Virus record (IMG/VR): IMGVR_UViG_3300006749_000012
Coordinates: 1 to 64,000 of that record
Strand: one strand, 5' to 3'
Origin: a virus
DNA: 64,000 nucleotides
Shown piece after piece: positions 56,801 through 63,781 of the stretch. Positions within the stretch are counted from its first letter, which is position 1. Every line of letters begins with the position of its first letter. The notes under the pieces are model-generated. The model was not told where the DNA came from, did not search any database, and saw only the letters and a list, made by a program, of their open reading frames with translations. The position numbers were made by a program, and so were the translations under genes.

Positions 56801-59800
56801 GAATACTGCTTGTAAGAGTTCAAATCATGAACCGATGTCTAATAGTTTGGTAGGAACTTTAGAAACAGCAAGGACTAGTGGCACTAACACTTTAGATAAT
56901 CAAGGGTTTGGACGTGACCCACTTGTATGGTTCTCTACACCAACAGCAGCGTTCTCTCCTAGCGACATACATGGTGGTGCGTTTACTTTATTGACTGAAA
57001 CTAAAGTCAAGTATGAAGGATATGGTATAGCGGCTAGTTCAGGTAGTAATGCAGGGACAATAAACGCTTCAGGCGGACACACCTTGGTATTAGAAGCGGC
57101 TGCATCTTACACACTTAACAACCATTTCCCTGACCCACTAGAAGTAGGCGCTTATCAAATCATCATTCAACCTAATTTGTTTAAACAGCAGTTGAAAGGA
57201 TTTCACGCAAACGGACCTGCCACTGATGTCCCTGACGGTAGTGTAGTAGAACTAACTGGGCAACAAGTCAATACTGTGATTGCAATAGAGAAAAACGTCA
57301 ATACAAGAGGGGCTTATGCTCTTATTTTAGCAGAGGCTACAATGGCAGATGTTAGGGGTTGTGAAGTAATATTGAACGAAGTTATACTGGACATAGAACC
57401 TGACGCAGGTAGTCAATTCACTAACCTTCCACCACTTGCTTTATACAATCCGCTAGGAGTTCAAGAAAGCACAAGTCCTTCGTTCACAAGGAGAAGTCTA
57501 CCGTATAGACCGGGAATGTTCGTTAGTTCAACGCCGGGCAGAACTCTAACTATACCTTGGTGGGGTATACTTCACAAAGCCGGTGCTAGTGGCGCAGGTG
57601 CTAGTAAGTTCAGACACCTTGAATGGCATAAGCCCGACAATTACTACGAACTTTGTAGAGCAAACTTCGGATGTGTGGGGGCGCAGATTACTCTAGCAGG
57701 TTACCCTACATCTTTCCTCGACATTTACGAAACTCATAAGCGACTAAGAAGTATGAATCCCAATTGTGTAGTTTTGTCTGACAACCAAAGTGGTAGCACT
57801 ATAACAGTTGACAATAACGACTTATTCCCTGTCACTCCGTATTATGGAGAGGTGTTAGAATACACCAAAAATGGTGTAAGATATACCGCTACTTATTCAA
57901 ATAGAACTGGAACTTTAGCACACGCTACCCTAGGGGCTTCTACTACTTTTTCAGGCGTATCAGGTAGTGCAGCGTTTTGGCTTGGTCTGAATGGTGACGC
58001 TGACGCAGGGGACAATACAATTCTTAGATTAAGCAGACCTTATGACAATGGTGTATCTGATGACTTGTTCACTGACCTCAAGACTAGTATAATGACGAGA
58101 AACTTAGAAGACCTCGCTAACGGAACTAGAGACACTAACTCGCTTAATACAGCAGATTCTTTCTTGTGTATGTGGCATCCTAACTTAGGTAGACCGTTTA
58201 CTTGGTATAGCGATACGGCAGATGGGGGAAGCAGGGCCTTCTACACTAACGCTGGCACAGCCGATACACCTGTTGACCAAAAGGGATACAACCACATACC
58301 TGAACACTTTGAAACTATACACTATCAAGATTACAACTATGTTGCGAGCAAAGGTCCATTTGGCTTAGCGATGAAATGGGTTGCACCACCACATGATGCT
58401 GATAACAACCCACTTACTGATTTATTTCACAATGGTAATATATACACTGCTGCACAGATGGATGCCCTTGTTGATGGATTTGGAACCCTCGACCATCAGG
58501 GAGGAACTATTAGTTCAAATAAATATAACTTCAACGGGTTTTGGCCGGGCGGCTCACATGGTGGAGGCGCAGTCAGTAGATTAGAGTCATACGGACACTC
58601 TTTGATTGGTTGGGGTAGTGACACATTTGGAATGGATTGTGAGACTTACCAAGACTCAACTGGTGTTGCTACTCTAAGTCTACCTAACGACAGGAACAGG
58701 TGCTTTGGTTATCGCATGGCTGTTAGGCAATTGTATAATCGACCTCGATGGTCACCTTACATTCGTGGTTGGTTAGAAGTCGCTAACAGTAATGCTATGT
58801 TAGGTTATTACCATGGGCCACTTATACAACATGATTCTAAAACAAATGGATGGGACTATGTAGGCTCAGATGGCACACAAAGTGACAAAACATTTGACGC
58901 TATGTATGTAGGTATTCTTGAGAGAATAACACAAGTGTCTAGTTTACTAGGCCAAGACCAAATAGGCAGACAAGTAAGATACAGTGACGGAAGAAGAATG
59001 ACTGGCTCATTTGGTTGCCCTGTAAGAACTTTAAGAAACGCTTCAACTACTACACGCCTTTATCCTAATGACGAGGTAGGTCAAGGTATAGAGGAATTAG
59101 CAAGAGCACACCGTCACTACATGGTAGATTGGTGGGGCAATACTCGTGGTGAAGATGTCAGGCGTTTCCCCGTTAGAGGATTCGGTTTGCGCCCATGCTG
59201 GGACCCCGAAGATGCATACAAAGACACCAATGTGACTCACAGACCAGCAGCGCATGATTTGTTTGGTGGAGACGGGACAGACAGATATAGTGGATATGAC
59301 AATTCTGCGAACAATGCTGCAAGTAATATGGGAACCTCTGACTGGTTTAATCCAGCCAGTGCTCTGAGAGTAGGTGACCGAGGCGATGGTCGCGGAGTTA
59401 GATGGCCTACTGTATTCAATGAAAGTTTACTTATGGCAGTCAGTGAAAATCATGATGCCACAGGACTAGTCCTATCTCATAGCACAGCAGAACCTATACT
59501 AGGACAGGGATTGGTTAGACCAAGTAACGATGTTCTACAAGGTGGGGAAATAGAACGGGGTATAAGTGACAGAGTAGATTTGAACTCAGATGACGGTTTA
59601 CTAAAACCTAGTGCACATGTAGGAGAAGCGACTGAAACAGTAAACGCTGACACAAGAGGAGCAGAGCCTGTATCGAGAAATGATGTTAGATTAGGGTTAG
59701 ATGTAGATACAATGGCAGAATTGAACGATGGTGTCAGTCGTGAATATGTAGTTATGTCAACAGAAGCAGCAAGTCTGCATACAGACAGAGAAGTCGGTCA

Positions 59801-60575
59801 AAGAACTAACATCAGAGGAGCATACAATGTAGGTAGTCGCACTCTCAAAGATTTAGACATGACTGCTCTGAATTGGAGCGCTCAACCAGTCACAGGTGTG
59901 GTCAAGCACTCTAACGCTCATGCAATGTGGTCATTAGGTGGAACTTATGTCATGGAGTGGAGTAAGCACGCTGGTAACTTGGATGTGAAAGGTTGGGGTA
60001 AGACCAGCGTTTCTTCTTCATCTAATCCCTACCAAGACGCTAATCATGACCCTATATTTGAAAACATAAACTACACGGATAGCACTATACAATTCCTATA
60101 CAGACCAACACACATTCTTGATTACAAACATAGTCAAATGTTTAGGGCATATACTACTTTGAAAGGAAGCAGCCCCCAAGAAAACGCCAACTTTTACAGA
60201 GCAACAGCAGGCGGTAAATATGGACTATTTACAAGTGATGCGCCATCTGCACGCACAGGAACTCCGAGTGCACCACCTTATGCTCCAGTATACACAATAG
60301 TGCCCGGTTCAAGTGTAACAGCCCCTGATAGCCAAGGGCCTAAAATACAAGGTGTAGATGTGACTGGCTATGACAAAACTGACATACGCTCTCCAGTAGC
60401 AAGAGTAGTTATGTCAGAGAACACACTTGAGCACTTTAGAGCAGATGCTAGTAGAAAATCAGTAGATGACGGAGAAGGTGATTATAGTGTCCAACCAAGG
60501 TATAGTCAGGCACTTCATCCGAAAGGTAGTAAGGGCGATGCATCTTATAATACAGGGGACCATAGCGGGGAGTGA
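44874..60575 (+). CDS. Giant 5,233-residue tail or adsorption protein with N-terminal LamG-like domain
   Basis: One uninterrupted frame of 15.7 kb, a quarter of the window. ATG 44874 is preferred to GTG 44865. Residues 1-215 form a LamG-like domain (GFGIRFNGISDSILVPVNTK, INSFTIESWFIPD, ISMFVNGDLAVSQEL, FRGTLEAIHWSKGALT). A recurrent beta module lies near 880-930 (NVGSSIFKANGKNLGTVTAV). The rest is a long beta-rich, Gly/Asn/Ser/Thr- and His/Trp-rich sequence with conserved-looking blocks such as PMPIPRMGHHYITPTMALMP and WGNTRGEDVRRFPVRGFGLR, but no signal peptide, transmembrane helix or Cys framework. It sits among tail genes, so a fibre, spike or baseplate skirt is most likely. I recognise no enzyme. 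Confidence 0.8.
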   Translation: MTLTIDPGFGIRFNGISDSILVPVNTKLIHGVQTEERRGLPKAINSFTIESWFIPDCGGVIFEQENVMRLTVGSPSSPAPATFEVRLRNPASGRDAVYTLSTAKPITKVNGRIAYYEGIQFPVTDSLHGSYLATDVDRNDVTAFNDGARELLNVTVMFDRRTISMFVNGDLAVSQELEEEHELVTQQNSIYLGGRGGDFRGTLEAIHWSKGALTSGYQQYAPMKSDNTIGLWRFEEPVNPITLITTTPSISASTSATSSINIGSSAAQSLIDELSGQSGLTSINFTASPYSGGSYSVKVQSASSSATVSIPKVPYNILVNPLGYSQTTGKPTNKSPERLRLMSADSSAGTITVESIHLDFASNASNGRRGVLSNHDAGRFVIITGDCIIDTGNGNEFQPYGTGTQFSQRQGQVIIDESDFANNGIMFSQSMAIDSHEYNKFSASSANMGSQFLAGHSGRHTLNHVTSHPFMGVLPPTESHVVEKKLDIGSDVISASFPSQFSDIRSTVPMNSIVSSYDTSGNIKIKSVTNRAEITSVVENGMSDIDDTQRGILAVGGLNFNVEPFLIRSLSSNNELDSSKHAIPSTRNRIAILSVPDLATYNYAPFVQLHYNAVDLDGSQFGTGATSRLTANITGGNTVLTLQSVKSFGFDGELIPASLIDINGTPASSLSDNTAEINYSAKTLTFSAAADSAFNTLAVSGNIVKKSDTGAKILVTDTLPKVSTIVTGSTSILDLIRTALDASPLEIFSPGAVIEFDKPEMFGLSDGDLEGESSEGQVAESVLNRDLSPENYLPLTSADSPQTTPQAISLATSELVERGSVLNRILIRSHKTSIGNFEENAGITLQKSTNGIRPRSGVKLNNGSGYAASTTGAMTVDGIDATAVINVGSSIFKANGKNLGTVTAVTSTSVTVGAGTSDALVDDEEIFTQPQMVGKGTINQSSCVHEYFDIIEHNSNEKKVKLIIQPSDNNRFNLGRRLSASASFANRISIENLVSRGRIVSFANGDEGSTIMRAHGVIGDLASSSVYVKGSASPDSHIVKEIMPGAPVVTMTLGGPGQGAVNTKDTWTPSPLSRMAWNTRRDCQTRVEFTTSTTITVAPLNNQSTDLQSWGTYCFPKEGRVYLEIEGNQGEQRRFASAAYASKTGDVFTFTSSPPLGSGTLIAADGSEVDTFANWITSTGITAGSVLHVDDKFGEESMCNDGTTINDRLFQTLDTVQHDYQLGTQYASTRALVEIPLFNDFFFDNPDKGIFPGPNNSMKLHVDATQTAHSWSPNPVGRRPESISPQDPEVFSAFSFTIQNETHRTGTKVTQPYDSSNNRIYVEDIGIFPKASAPPITVASLGGSARYRRAFLGNGEWVVYDGLHTDGYLDLAGSSSSGYIASANFFRDLKVGAHLFPAPGYQDMSYSGIADNPSLISAGYENRRSFYFDRSNVMTQGGNTDYGLKQYVSAIELRAGPTINPHLPKIISKRPRAKVISVTGSPATSLTLDDASLFPISSPDSDYKFRVAFRNASGIVNRGFYDNRVNSVLTIVSPDSGFTPSVGDEIYVEDLHATASATYPKVKETFLNRAWSHPYCNGGLRQGDTIWMNMHYTNPHAIEGLFCKSRGTLNEAEVVDVFNGGEGSFDVSPRNSIPMENFLIGNTCIETAQNLMQHINKTVSLNYDAIGLTETPPTIAYLDPYQCTENFARVLLYDVEHDREFIAFQDIHMQVQSSPAAASIGKEDTGKTGFVNNSVTGSGSLLDVAAGFPTENKRLNITEKSDFIEASYAHKSTWNSNVPNVNLEHVVGGVDNTATNGYTDRTNNAVTLSGSALTKHQEIDSSSREQSTFFDTPDGTRVIPAFLAMKGIRNSKLTLDDTRLNNLDQWTDMDFVRRLTIDMGEVRLKDGVTNIESAAREVVRMINQAGAKNGKTHAKKPADQYLGRSDNFDPSSPHKNSDFAATASTHDPSPFWDVKKAFSSHDRGTHMGYVRAHLGRVVKDEEGVEEGFSIVIHSTVPGAAGRNFCTWLDNSKSQTTYKPEYLIGHGGRFRNYWCQPDEITGENMHPAPMPINRFGRPFAPITTLKEYLPPESPDDALLNNVNLGADIVNSFGVISTSNTEMVSGRDSNTVLNESFETKSPASVLVDGLRVGTKAKARINFGGMTQAGIPGWAPDVSKWGFDNDGTTNVARYGNASNAATAMTNTTEQVSGNGYIPADDMKAENIGQSPIYGLRFTDHRGDNHTIRLLYRRFGENFASDNTYLPSTLDEEIIIHFDDRDVGQGGFTIGRHMVGVGEVCGEKTGGNPIEFKGNLWNNYPSPIVGAKVTTSYSSGTMTVTFHEPYGSGGSGTVPSTLQTHPDILGYLGFPETGMFQLSKHGTGGSNHQGLPFYYTSRTHENHSGTHKFFGVIGGAGSHANGDWLLSPRINFTCLLTDEVIAAAVEHAINLPSNDSDVTFDCTDMFAPDGRTLKEWNVSSEAIRIVTRADKKTPMSKFFEAKVTKDWGLQNGAATDAAVSGHHTGGLSDSEKDAGTRLDVGYIPKTVLHVDTKFRGTNANTATPVLVDSQNNIVDITTWQRNLRGENFTDVAGDHIIPRVDSPCVEVDSFSDPDISVASNESWALLGKPASVANGWGEPFVVWYSDTSWARVRSKVGTTSEITVSIEHKSANPVAFANPVQHDILWKRNASAYKFLDVDGVRRAGSKNSSPFLYFRGGRDSPDHWVPLYFGGGFSGAVVDINDGTQNDYSEFYTHPYSSGPTGSAGFQNIGEVAGSYALLDANAMLAMFPGTPYLDQHRGQNNPPYFNQDAILPFDMAKGSNSKVTGLDYTDGQNTVSVNIPSPIVIRFAHPNARYSHTGDSDDQTTYMIFGPGQAFPHNTASFEPQGKDIITAGNGYSAVPIYIDGDPGLDTFLPNQLANGDTAEHSGLNRISEVSAHLPMTTFFQQNKRSGYNYVMNWEPAKGLPSTTTSVAGKVYSQAYNHAFYYEGTPGTTANLPKHYHPFSEIFSDISNQIIGTGAFPKTRKSAVIWHMDGGYHPGGHFLDDHVNKNPKQTVANARVINGSGAKKNTTVFRPCGLLSKAYKTKYGGDGSTQDVDENIVIVDATRCQNAEELGAVISGAINTFPGKNPLKAIGGTFMPSMQNAHKQDRYGWVQLDIDSYQAENSGNPATLTAINSATTLPEYGWLRVSNGIESGYAPYIATSISHPNTAFVLGKNATTSNTNIVNPETRLAIAPDASFKAFIWTKAGTHRFNNTTTSHRDHICQVHYSGFVDAVDRTKPVGAVGWAGEAYSYFNSYETDAIGARIHPAGLGAWHPFLGFNPYGAAETCLSASSPVGSVETPLAAFYADYCVNGLSSRHLIAITHESELPLIAKADRDGITCAGDWLKVAETGTITHAGTIAWDTSKVHNKSRYVGPATAGPHVEAQMHSGYSRPSAASDYPNSGSAPTDGQLHRAIQSGDMVRSNACRFATGDLFWDESVVKQSAFHEDAGTYGVECVGVSNHDHYLDVTATPHTGLFGYYGGRHPSRNFLPEHVVWKRMDGGGLTMPAVNARGLGMVPWVKRKDGGSYKLVGEKVLGNVRFSFETTNAAMFPVIQAQELSHPQLAEQHPMRVTNALLIPNEHMQFESVQVIDDTGQEHRLEGGSPLGTVILDFRHISDREIEGLAPALAGAGVSPNLKIRLPNPDEIPGNIVVRSGFDRIQSYQNETVGSGGLQHPAQQVSNIREMFNNDYSGPRLWPTWENNGWEHLSQDGSDISTTKSNSRLKFPASTNEGWSDYTDNAPLNSAYEPHDRSLYFHVTRMGVSMTHRYDVDELSFSGYDETNSEIDVTSTPESGTWTDTSEQSGGRYFLRVYDPTTDKGVLASYTGVGTNKFTSVVVSPDFVSFVTGKTGLKVVPSYYMPAGSTRMFAARRLRDHSEYSGASPDMKKIDWFSMFDNLPTSTGAMVNPSQAHIALSKPKMTPMPIPRMGHHYITPTMALMPGHYAHPAYQRIYDLNTACKSSNHEPMSNSLVGTLETARTSGTNTLDNQGFGRDPLVWFSTPTAAFSPSDIHGGAFTLLTETKVKYEGYGIAASSGSNAGTINASGGHTLVLEAAASYTLNNHFPDPLEVGAYQIIIQPNLFKQQLKGFHANGPATDVPDGSVVELTGQQVNTVIAIEKNVNTRGAYALILAEATMADVRGCEVILNEVILDIEPDAGSQFTNLPPLALYNPLGVQESTSPSFTRRSLPYRPGMFVSSTPGRTLTIPWWGILHKAGASGAGASKFRHLEWHKPDNYYELCRANFGCVGAQITLAGYPTSFLDIYETHKRLRSMNPNCVVLSDNQSGSTITVDNNDLFPVTPYYGEVLEYTKNGVRYTATYSNRTGTLAHATLGASTTFSGVSGSAAFWLGLNGDADAGDNTILRLSRPYDNGVSDDLFTDLKTSIMTRNLEDLANGTRDTNSLNTADSFLCMWHPNLGRPFTWYSDTADGGSRAFYTNAGTADTPVDQKGYNHIPEHFETIHYQDYNYVASKGPFGLAMKWVAPPHDADNNPLTDLFHNGNIYTAAQMDALVDGFGTLDHQGGTISSNKYNFNGFWPGGSHGGGAVSRLESYGHSLIGWGSDTFGMDCETYQDSTGVATLSLPNDRNRCFGYRMAVRQLYNRPRWSPYIRGWLEVANSNAMLGYYHGPLIQHDSKTNGWDYVGSDGTQSDKTFDAMYVGILERITQVSSLLGQDQIGRQVRYSDGRRMTGSFGCPVRTLRNASTTTRLYPNDEVGQGIEELARAHRHYMVDWWGNTRGEDVRRFPVRGFGLRPCWDPEDAYKDTNVTHRPAAHDLFGGDGTDRYSGYDNSANNAASNMGTSDWFNPASALRVGDRGDGRGVRWPTVFNESLLMAVSENHDATGLVLSHSTAEPILGQGLVRPSNDVLQGGEIERGISDRVDLNSDDGLLKPSAHVGEATETVNADTRGAEPVSRNDVRLGLDVDTMAELNDGVSREYVVMSTEAASLHTDREVGQRTNIRGAYNVGSRTLKDLDMTALNWSAQPVTGVVKHSNAHAMWSLGGTYVMEWSKHAGNLDVKGWGKTSVSSSSNPYQDANHDPIFENINYTDSTIQFLYRPTHILDYKHSQMFRAYTTLKGSSPQENANFYRATAGGKYGLFTSDAPSARTGTPSAPPYAPVYTIVPGSSVTAPDSQGPKIQGVDVTGYDKTDIRSPVARVVMSENTLEHFRADASRKSVDDGEGDYSVQPRYSQALHPKGSKGDASYNTGDHSGE

Positions 60576-60577
60576 AC

Positions 60578-62233
60578 ATGGCAGTAGGTAAGAATCTCGC
60601 AACTGGTCGCTTTGATGCCGACCAAAACGCTGTAATGAAAGTAGTGCGTAAGCCACGATTTGTAGACAACGCTGTGAGACATGGAGAATACACCAAAGTA
60701 AAAGCAGGTTTTGCAGTCAACAAACCAACTGGAAGCGACTTCATACCTACCACTGAAAAAAGATACAAACTGATTGAAGAGGAAGATACTATTCGTTTAC
60801 TTCACAATCCTACAACTAGCGTAACTTATGAAGGAGCGTTATTTTTTGACAATGATAAAGTAACAACTGCGAGCACTATACCGGCTTTGGTAGTAGGTGC
60901 GAACAATCATAATCAGTTGCTTGCTTTGTCAGAAATAAAAGACGCTACCAAAGGGACTAGATACGGGTTAGAGAACATGAAAGGGCGAACTTTACAGGAC
61001 ATAGGGTTCACCGATAAAGTCATCCATTTCGCTCAGAAAGTAGGAGTAGGCTTGCGAACTTCTGATTTGGCTGCTAGAGTTGCTAAGGCTAATACTAGTT
61101 CTATCAACGGTGTTAGAGCAAATTTACCTAGTTCTACATTTATCGCTCAAGATTTCTATGGTGTAGAGGCGTTCACTGCTCTAAGGTATTTAGCCAAACA
61201 TGATGGTTACAGTCCTAAAGGAGATAGGTTTGGCAATCTCTGCTACCTACCTCAGAATCACATAGAACGAGAATATTTACTTACAGAAAGTAGAGTGCTA
61301 GGTGGCACTACTGATGACAGTAGTGAAACAACTCCAAATAGAGTCGTAGTAAGAGGGAAACCGAGGGCTAACAATCATAACAATGTTATACAAGTTGATG
61401 ACTTTGGTCGTCAAGAAACAGGCATAGTAGAAGTGCCCGGAGGTATACACGCTCCAACCGCAGTAACTAAAGCGAGTGCTAAATTGATAGGGCAAAGAAT
61501 GTTGAAGATTGCCAAAAACGCATCAGGTTCACGTAAGTTATCTGACGTTTTAGCAGTCACTCACGTCCATCCGGGTGATATGGTATCTTACAAATCAAGA
61601 ACCGATAACGAAAGATATGTTGTCTTAGGAACAGCATTAGACTTAAACTCAAGAATGAGCGAGTTACATGTCAATTCAGTCGATGTAACTTTAGAAGATG
61701 TGTTACAGAGGTTTCAAGAAATAGATGTGAGTGGTAATCTTAACGATAATCAAGAGAGAAACAGACAGTTTGCTACTGAAGAATTTTCTACATCTTTTGG
61801 TTTTAAAGTCAAAGTGTCATATCAAATATCTGAGAGAGTTGATATGAACAGAGGTGTTGGTTACACTCTAGGCATGACAAGGCGTAATTCAATCAACGGT
61901 AGCCTCATGTTAGAAAGCACTGGTGTGTTTATCAATAATGGCGGCGGTCATGCCATAGGCACTACCAGTTTCACCACTGATGGGAGTAATGCTAACTCTG
62001 TATTCACTGTTGATAATCAACCAGTATTCACCACTAACGGTAACAAATTAGGTCATATCAACGCAAGTTCTGTTGGACTTAATACGGTAGTTTTGAAATC
62101 TGCTAGCGTGCACCCTATCTTAGACAACGAAGAACTGTTTATTTTATCTACGCAAACATTCCCCGAAACACGTAATCAGTCTCTGAAGATTGGTATGGTG
62201 CACAGTAGTTATTTGAAAACAAGGAGAGGATGA
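60578..62233 (+). CDS. Tail tip/hub-like protein
   Basis: GGGGAGTGA precedes ATG 60578. The 551-residue protein has a central region like phage hub proteins (TKASAKLIGQRMLKIAKNAS, LSDVLAVTHVHPGDMVSYKS, RYVVLGTALDLNSRMSELHV, VDVTLEDVLQRFQEID), a beta segment and, at the end, the small module (VFTVDNQPVFTTNGNKLGHI, LNTVVLKSASVHPILDNEEL). It follows the giant protein, so it may anchor it to the tail. The hub assignment is by pattern only. Confidence 0.55.
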   Translation: MAVGKNLATGRFDADQNAVMKVVRKPRFVDNAVRHGEYTKVKAGFAVNKPTGSDFIPTTEKRYKLIEEEDTIRLLHNPTTSVTYEGALFFDNDKVTTASTIPALVVGANNHNQLLALSEIKDATKGTRYGLENMKGRTLQDIGFTDKVIHFAQKVGVGLRTSDLAARVAKANTSSINGVRANLPSSTFIAQDFYGVEAFTALRYLAKHDGYSPKGDRFGNLCYLPQNHIEREYLLTESRVLGGTTDDSSETTPNRVVVRGKPRANNHNNVIQVDDFGRQETGIVEVPGGIHAPTAVTKASAKLIGQRMLKIAKNASGSRKLSDVLAVTHVHPGDMVSYKSRTDNERYVVLGTALDLNSRMSELHVNSVDVTLEDVLQRFQEIDVSGNLNDNQERNRQFATEEFSTSFGFKVKVSYQISERVDMNRGVGYTLGMTRRNSINGSLMLESTGVFINNGGGHAIGTTSFTTDGSNANSVFTVDNQPVFTTNGNKLGHINASSVGLNTVVLKSASVHPILDNEELFILSTQTFPETRNQSLKIGMVHSSYLKTRRG

Positions 62234-62234
62234 T

Positions 62235-62591
62235 TTGCCGTTATTAAATGAAGGAACTAGGTATTTGATTGATACATTAAAAAGTAGAATAAACGAAGTG
62301 GTTTTTGGGTTCGATGGGACCATTGCTACTCAAGAAGATGGAGGTATAGGTAATCCTGCTACGGTAGTTACTCCCAACATAAGGGTGGTAGATGATAACA
62401 CATTGATAGTAGAAGCGAAACTAGCATTAGATACTTCCTTTACCCGACCTTTGAGGGAAGTGGTTATACGTTACAAAAATCCGTCAGATTCGACAGATAC
62501 GACTGATTTTATGCGCTATACTTACAATTCGATTCAGAAAAACAACAACAATGAAATAGTATTTTCAGCAGTTATAGAGGTGACAGCATGA
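62235..62591 (+). CDS. Small tail-region protein (TTG start)
   Basis: TTG 62235 lies directly after GGAGAGGATGAT. The 118-residue protein has an N-terminal helix (YLIDTLKSRINEVVFGFDG) and a beta-rich remainder (NIRVVDDNTLIVEAKLALDT, LREVVIRYKNPSDS, EIVFSAVIEVTA). It looks like a small baseplate or wedge-type protein, but no family is recognised. It overlaps the next start (ATGA). Confidence 0.55.
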   Translation: MPLLNEGTRYLIDTLKSRINEVVFGFDGTIATQEDGGIGNPATVVTPNIRVVDDNTLIVEAKLALDTSFTRPLREVVIRYKNPSDSTDTTDFMRYTYNSIQKNNNNEIVFSAVIEVTA

Positions 62592-63781
62592 CTAATCCGA
62601 AAGCAGGCCATACAAGTGCAAGTGGTATGACAGTCGATTCTCAAGGTCTAAGAGATGGAGACGGTTTGACTAGCCCTAGTTTGACTAATTTATACGAGGC
62701 AATACATGGTAATGGTATACTGAGGTTAGGTGACGGAGCAAAAGGTGATGGTAATAGAAATAGCATAATTGCTAATACTCCGGGTTTCATAGAAATGACT
62801 GCTACTCAAGGTGAAGTAAGGGTCTATGGTGGATACTGTGTATTAGATGGGGTGATGTATAAATTCGCTGACGGGCCGGGCAACCACGAGACATTTATCA
62901 TAGGCACGACTGGTTCAGGGGCTAACCATAGTGGTGACTTACCCAGTGTTCCTTCTAGTAACAGTGATGTATTTGTTACTATATTTTTAGTGGGTAGGGA
63001 AACACCCGAAGCGCACCTTATGTATGAAATGGGAACTCCTGCCGCACCATCAACTGGCACTCCGTTGATACCTAATCGTTTCTTATCAAATCCCAGCATA
63101 ACCGGCAATACTGATGCTAATCACCAAACTACGGTATTAGCAGTTCTTAGGTATCAGATGACAGGTGGTGCAGGTAGTGTAACTTCTTCTTTGAATACCA
63201 GCCCTGTTATACACGACAGGAGAGCGTTCATTCGCACATCACCTCTTTACCTTACACCTATGACAAAAGGGGCGATAGGTAACGTAGACGCTAGTAACAT
63301 AGTAGACGACCCTGACGGCTTTTTTACTTCACCTGAAGATGGAGACTTTAGCGGTAGCACTTTTGGCTCTATATGGCAAACTCATGCCTTAGACCAAAGC
63401 GGTAACAAGCATGGTGTAATAATGGCAGGCATACCTAGAAATTTAAACTCCAGCCCGGCGGCTAGCACTCATGTTCTTGGTCCTGACAGACTAGCAGTGG
63501 TTACTACCACTGGCAATGTGACGTTCAAATTCCACGACTCTAATGTTTGGATTGTTACTACCGATAATAATAGAACTATAAATCCAACAGGGACGTTTGC
63601 AGCCGGTCATATAGTAGAGATTTATCACAAGGCTGGTAGTCACACTTTGCATTTCGACTCTACCAGTGGCGGTCACAGCACTAGTAGTAAAATCAACGTG
63701 GATATAGCCGTTAGTCAATATGGTAAATTTATTTACGACGGTGCCAACTGGCACAAACTCGACTTACATACGGTGGATTGA
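62588..63781 (+). CDS. Tail fibre or baseplate-associated protein
   Basis: A 397-residue protein. The N-terminal 60 residues are polar with GLTSPSLTNLYEAIHGNGIL; residues about 75-130 (FIEMTATQGEVRVYGGYCVL) look like the beta domain found at the start of many phage distal tail proteins. The C-terminal part (about 290-395; VVTTTGNVTFKFHDSNVWIV, AAGHIVEIYHKAGSHTLHFD, ISQYGKFIYDGANWHKLDLH in outline) repeats the pattern of phage fibre-tip domains. It lies last among the tail genes. Adsorption function is inferred. Confidence 0.6.
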   Translation: MTNPKAGHTSASGMTVDSQGLRDGDGLTSPSLTNLYEAIHGNGILRLGDGAKGDGNRNSIIANTPGFIEMTATQGEVRVYGGYCVLDGVMYKFADGPGNHETFIIGTTGSGANHSGDLPSVPSSNSDVFVTIFLVGRETPEAHLMYEMGTPAAPSTGTPLIPNRFLSNPSITGNTDANHQTTVLAVLRYQMTGGAGSVTSSLNTSPVIHDRRAFIRTSPLYLTPMTKGAIGNVDASNIVDDPDGFFTSPEDGDFSGSTFGSIWQTHALDQSGNKHGVIMAGIPRNLNSSPAASTHVLGPDRLAVVTTTGNVTFKFHDSNVWIVTTDNNRTINPTGTFAAGHIVEIYHKAGSHTLHFDSTSGGHSTSSKINVDIAVSQYGKFIYDGANWHKLDLHTVD

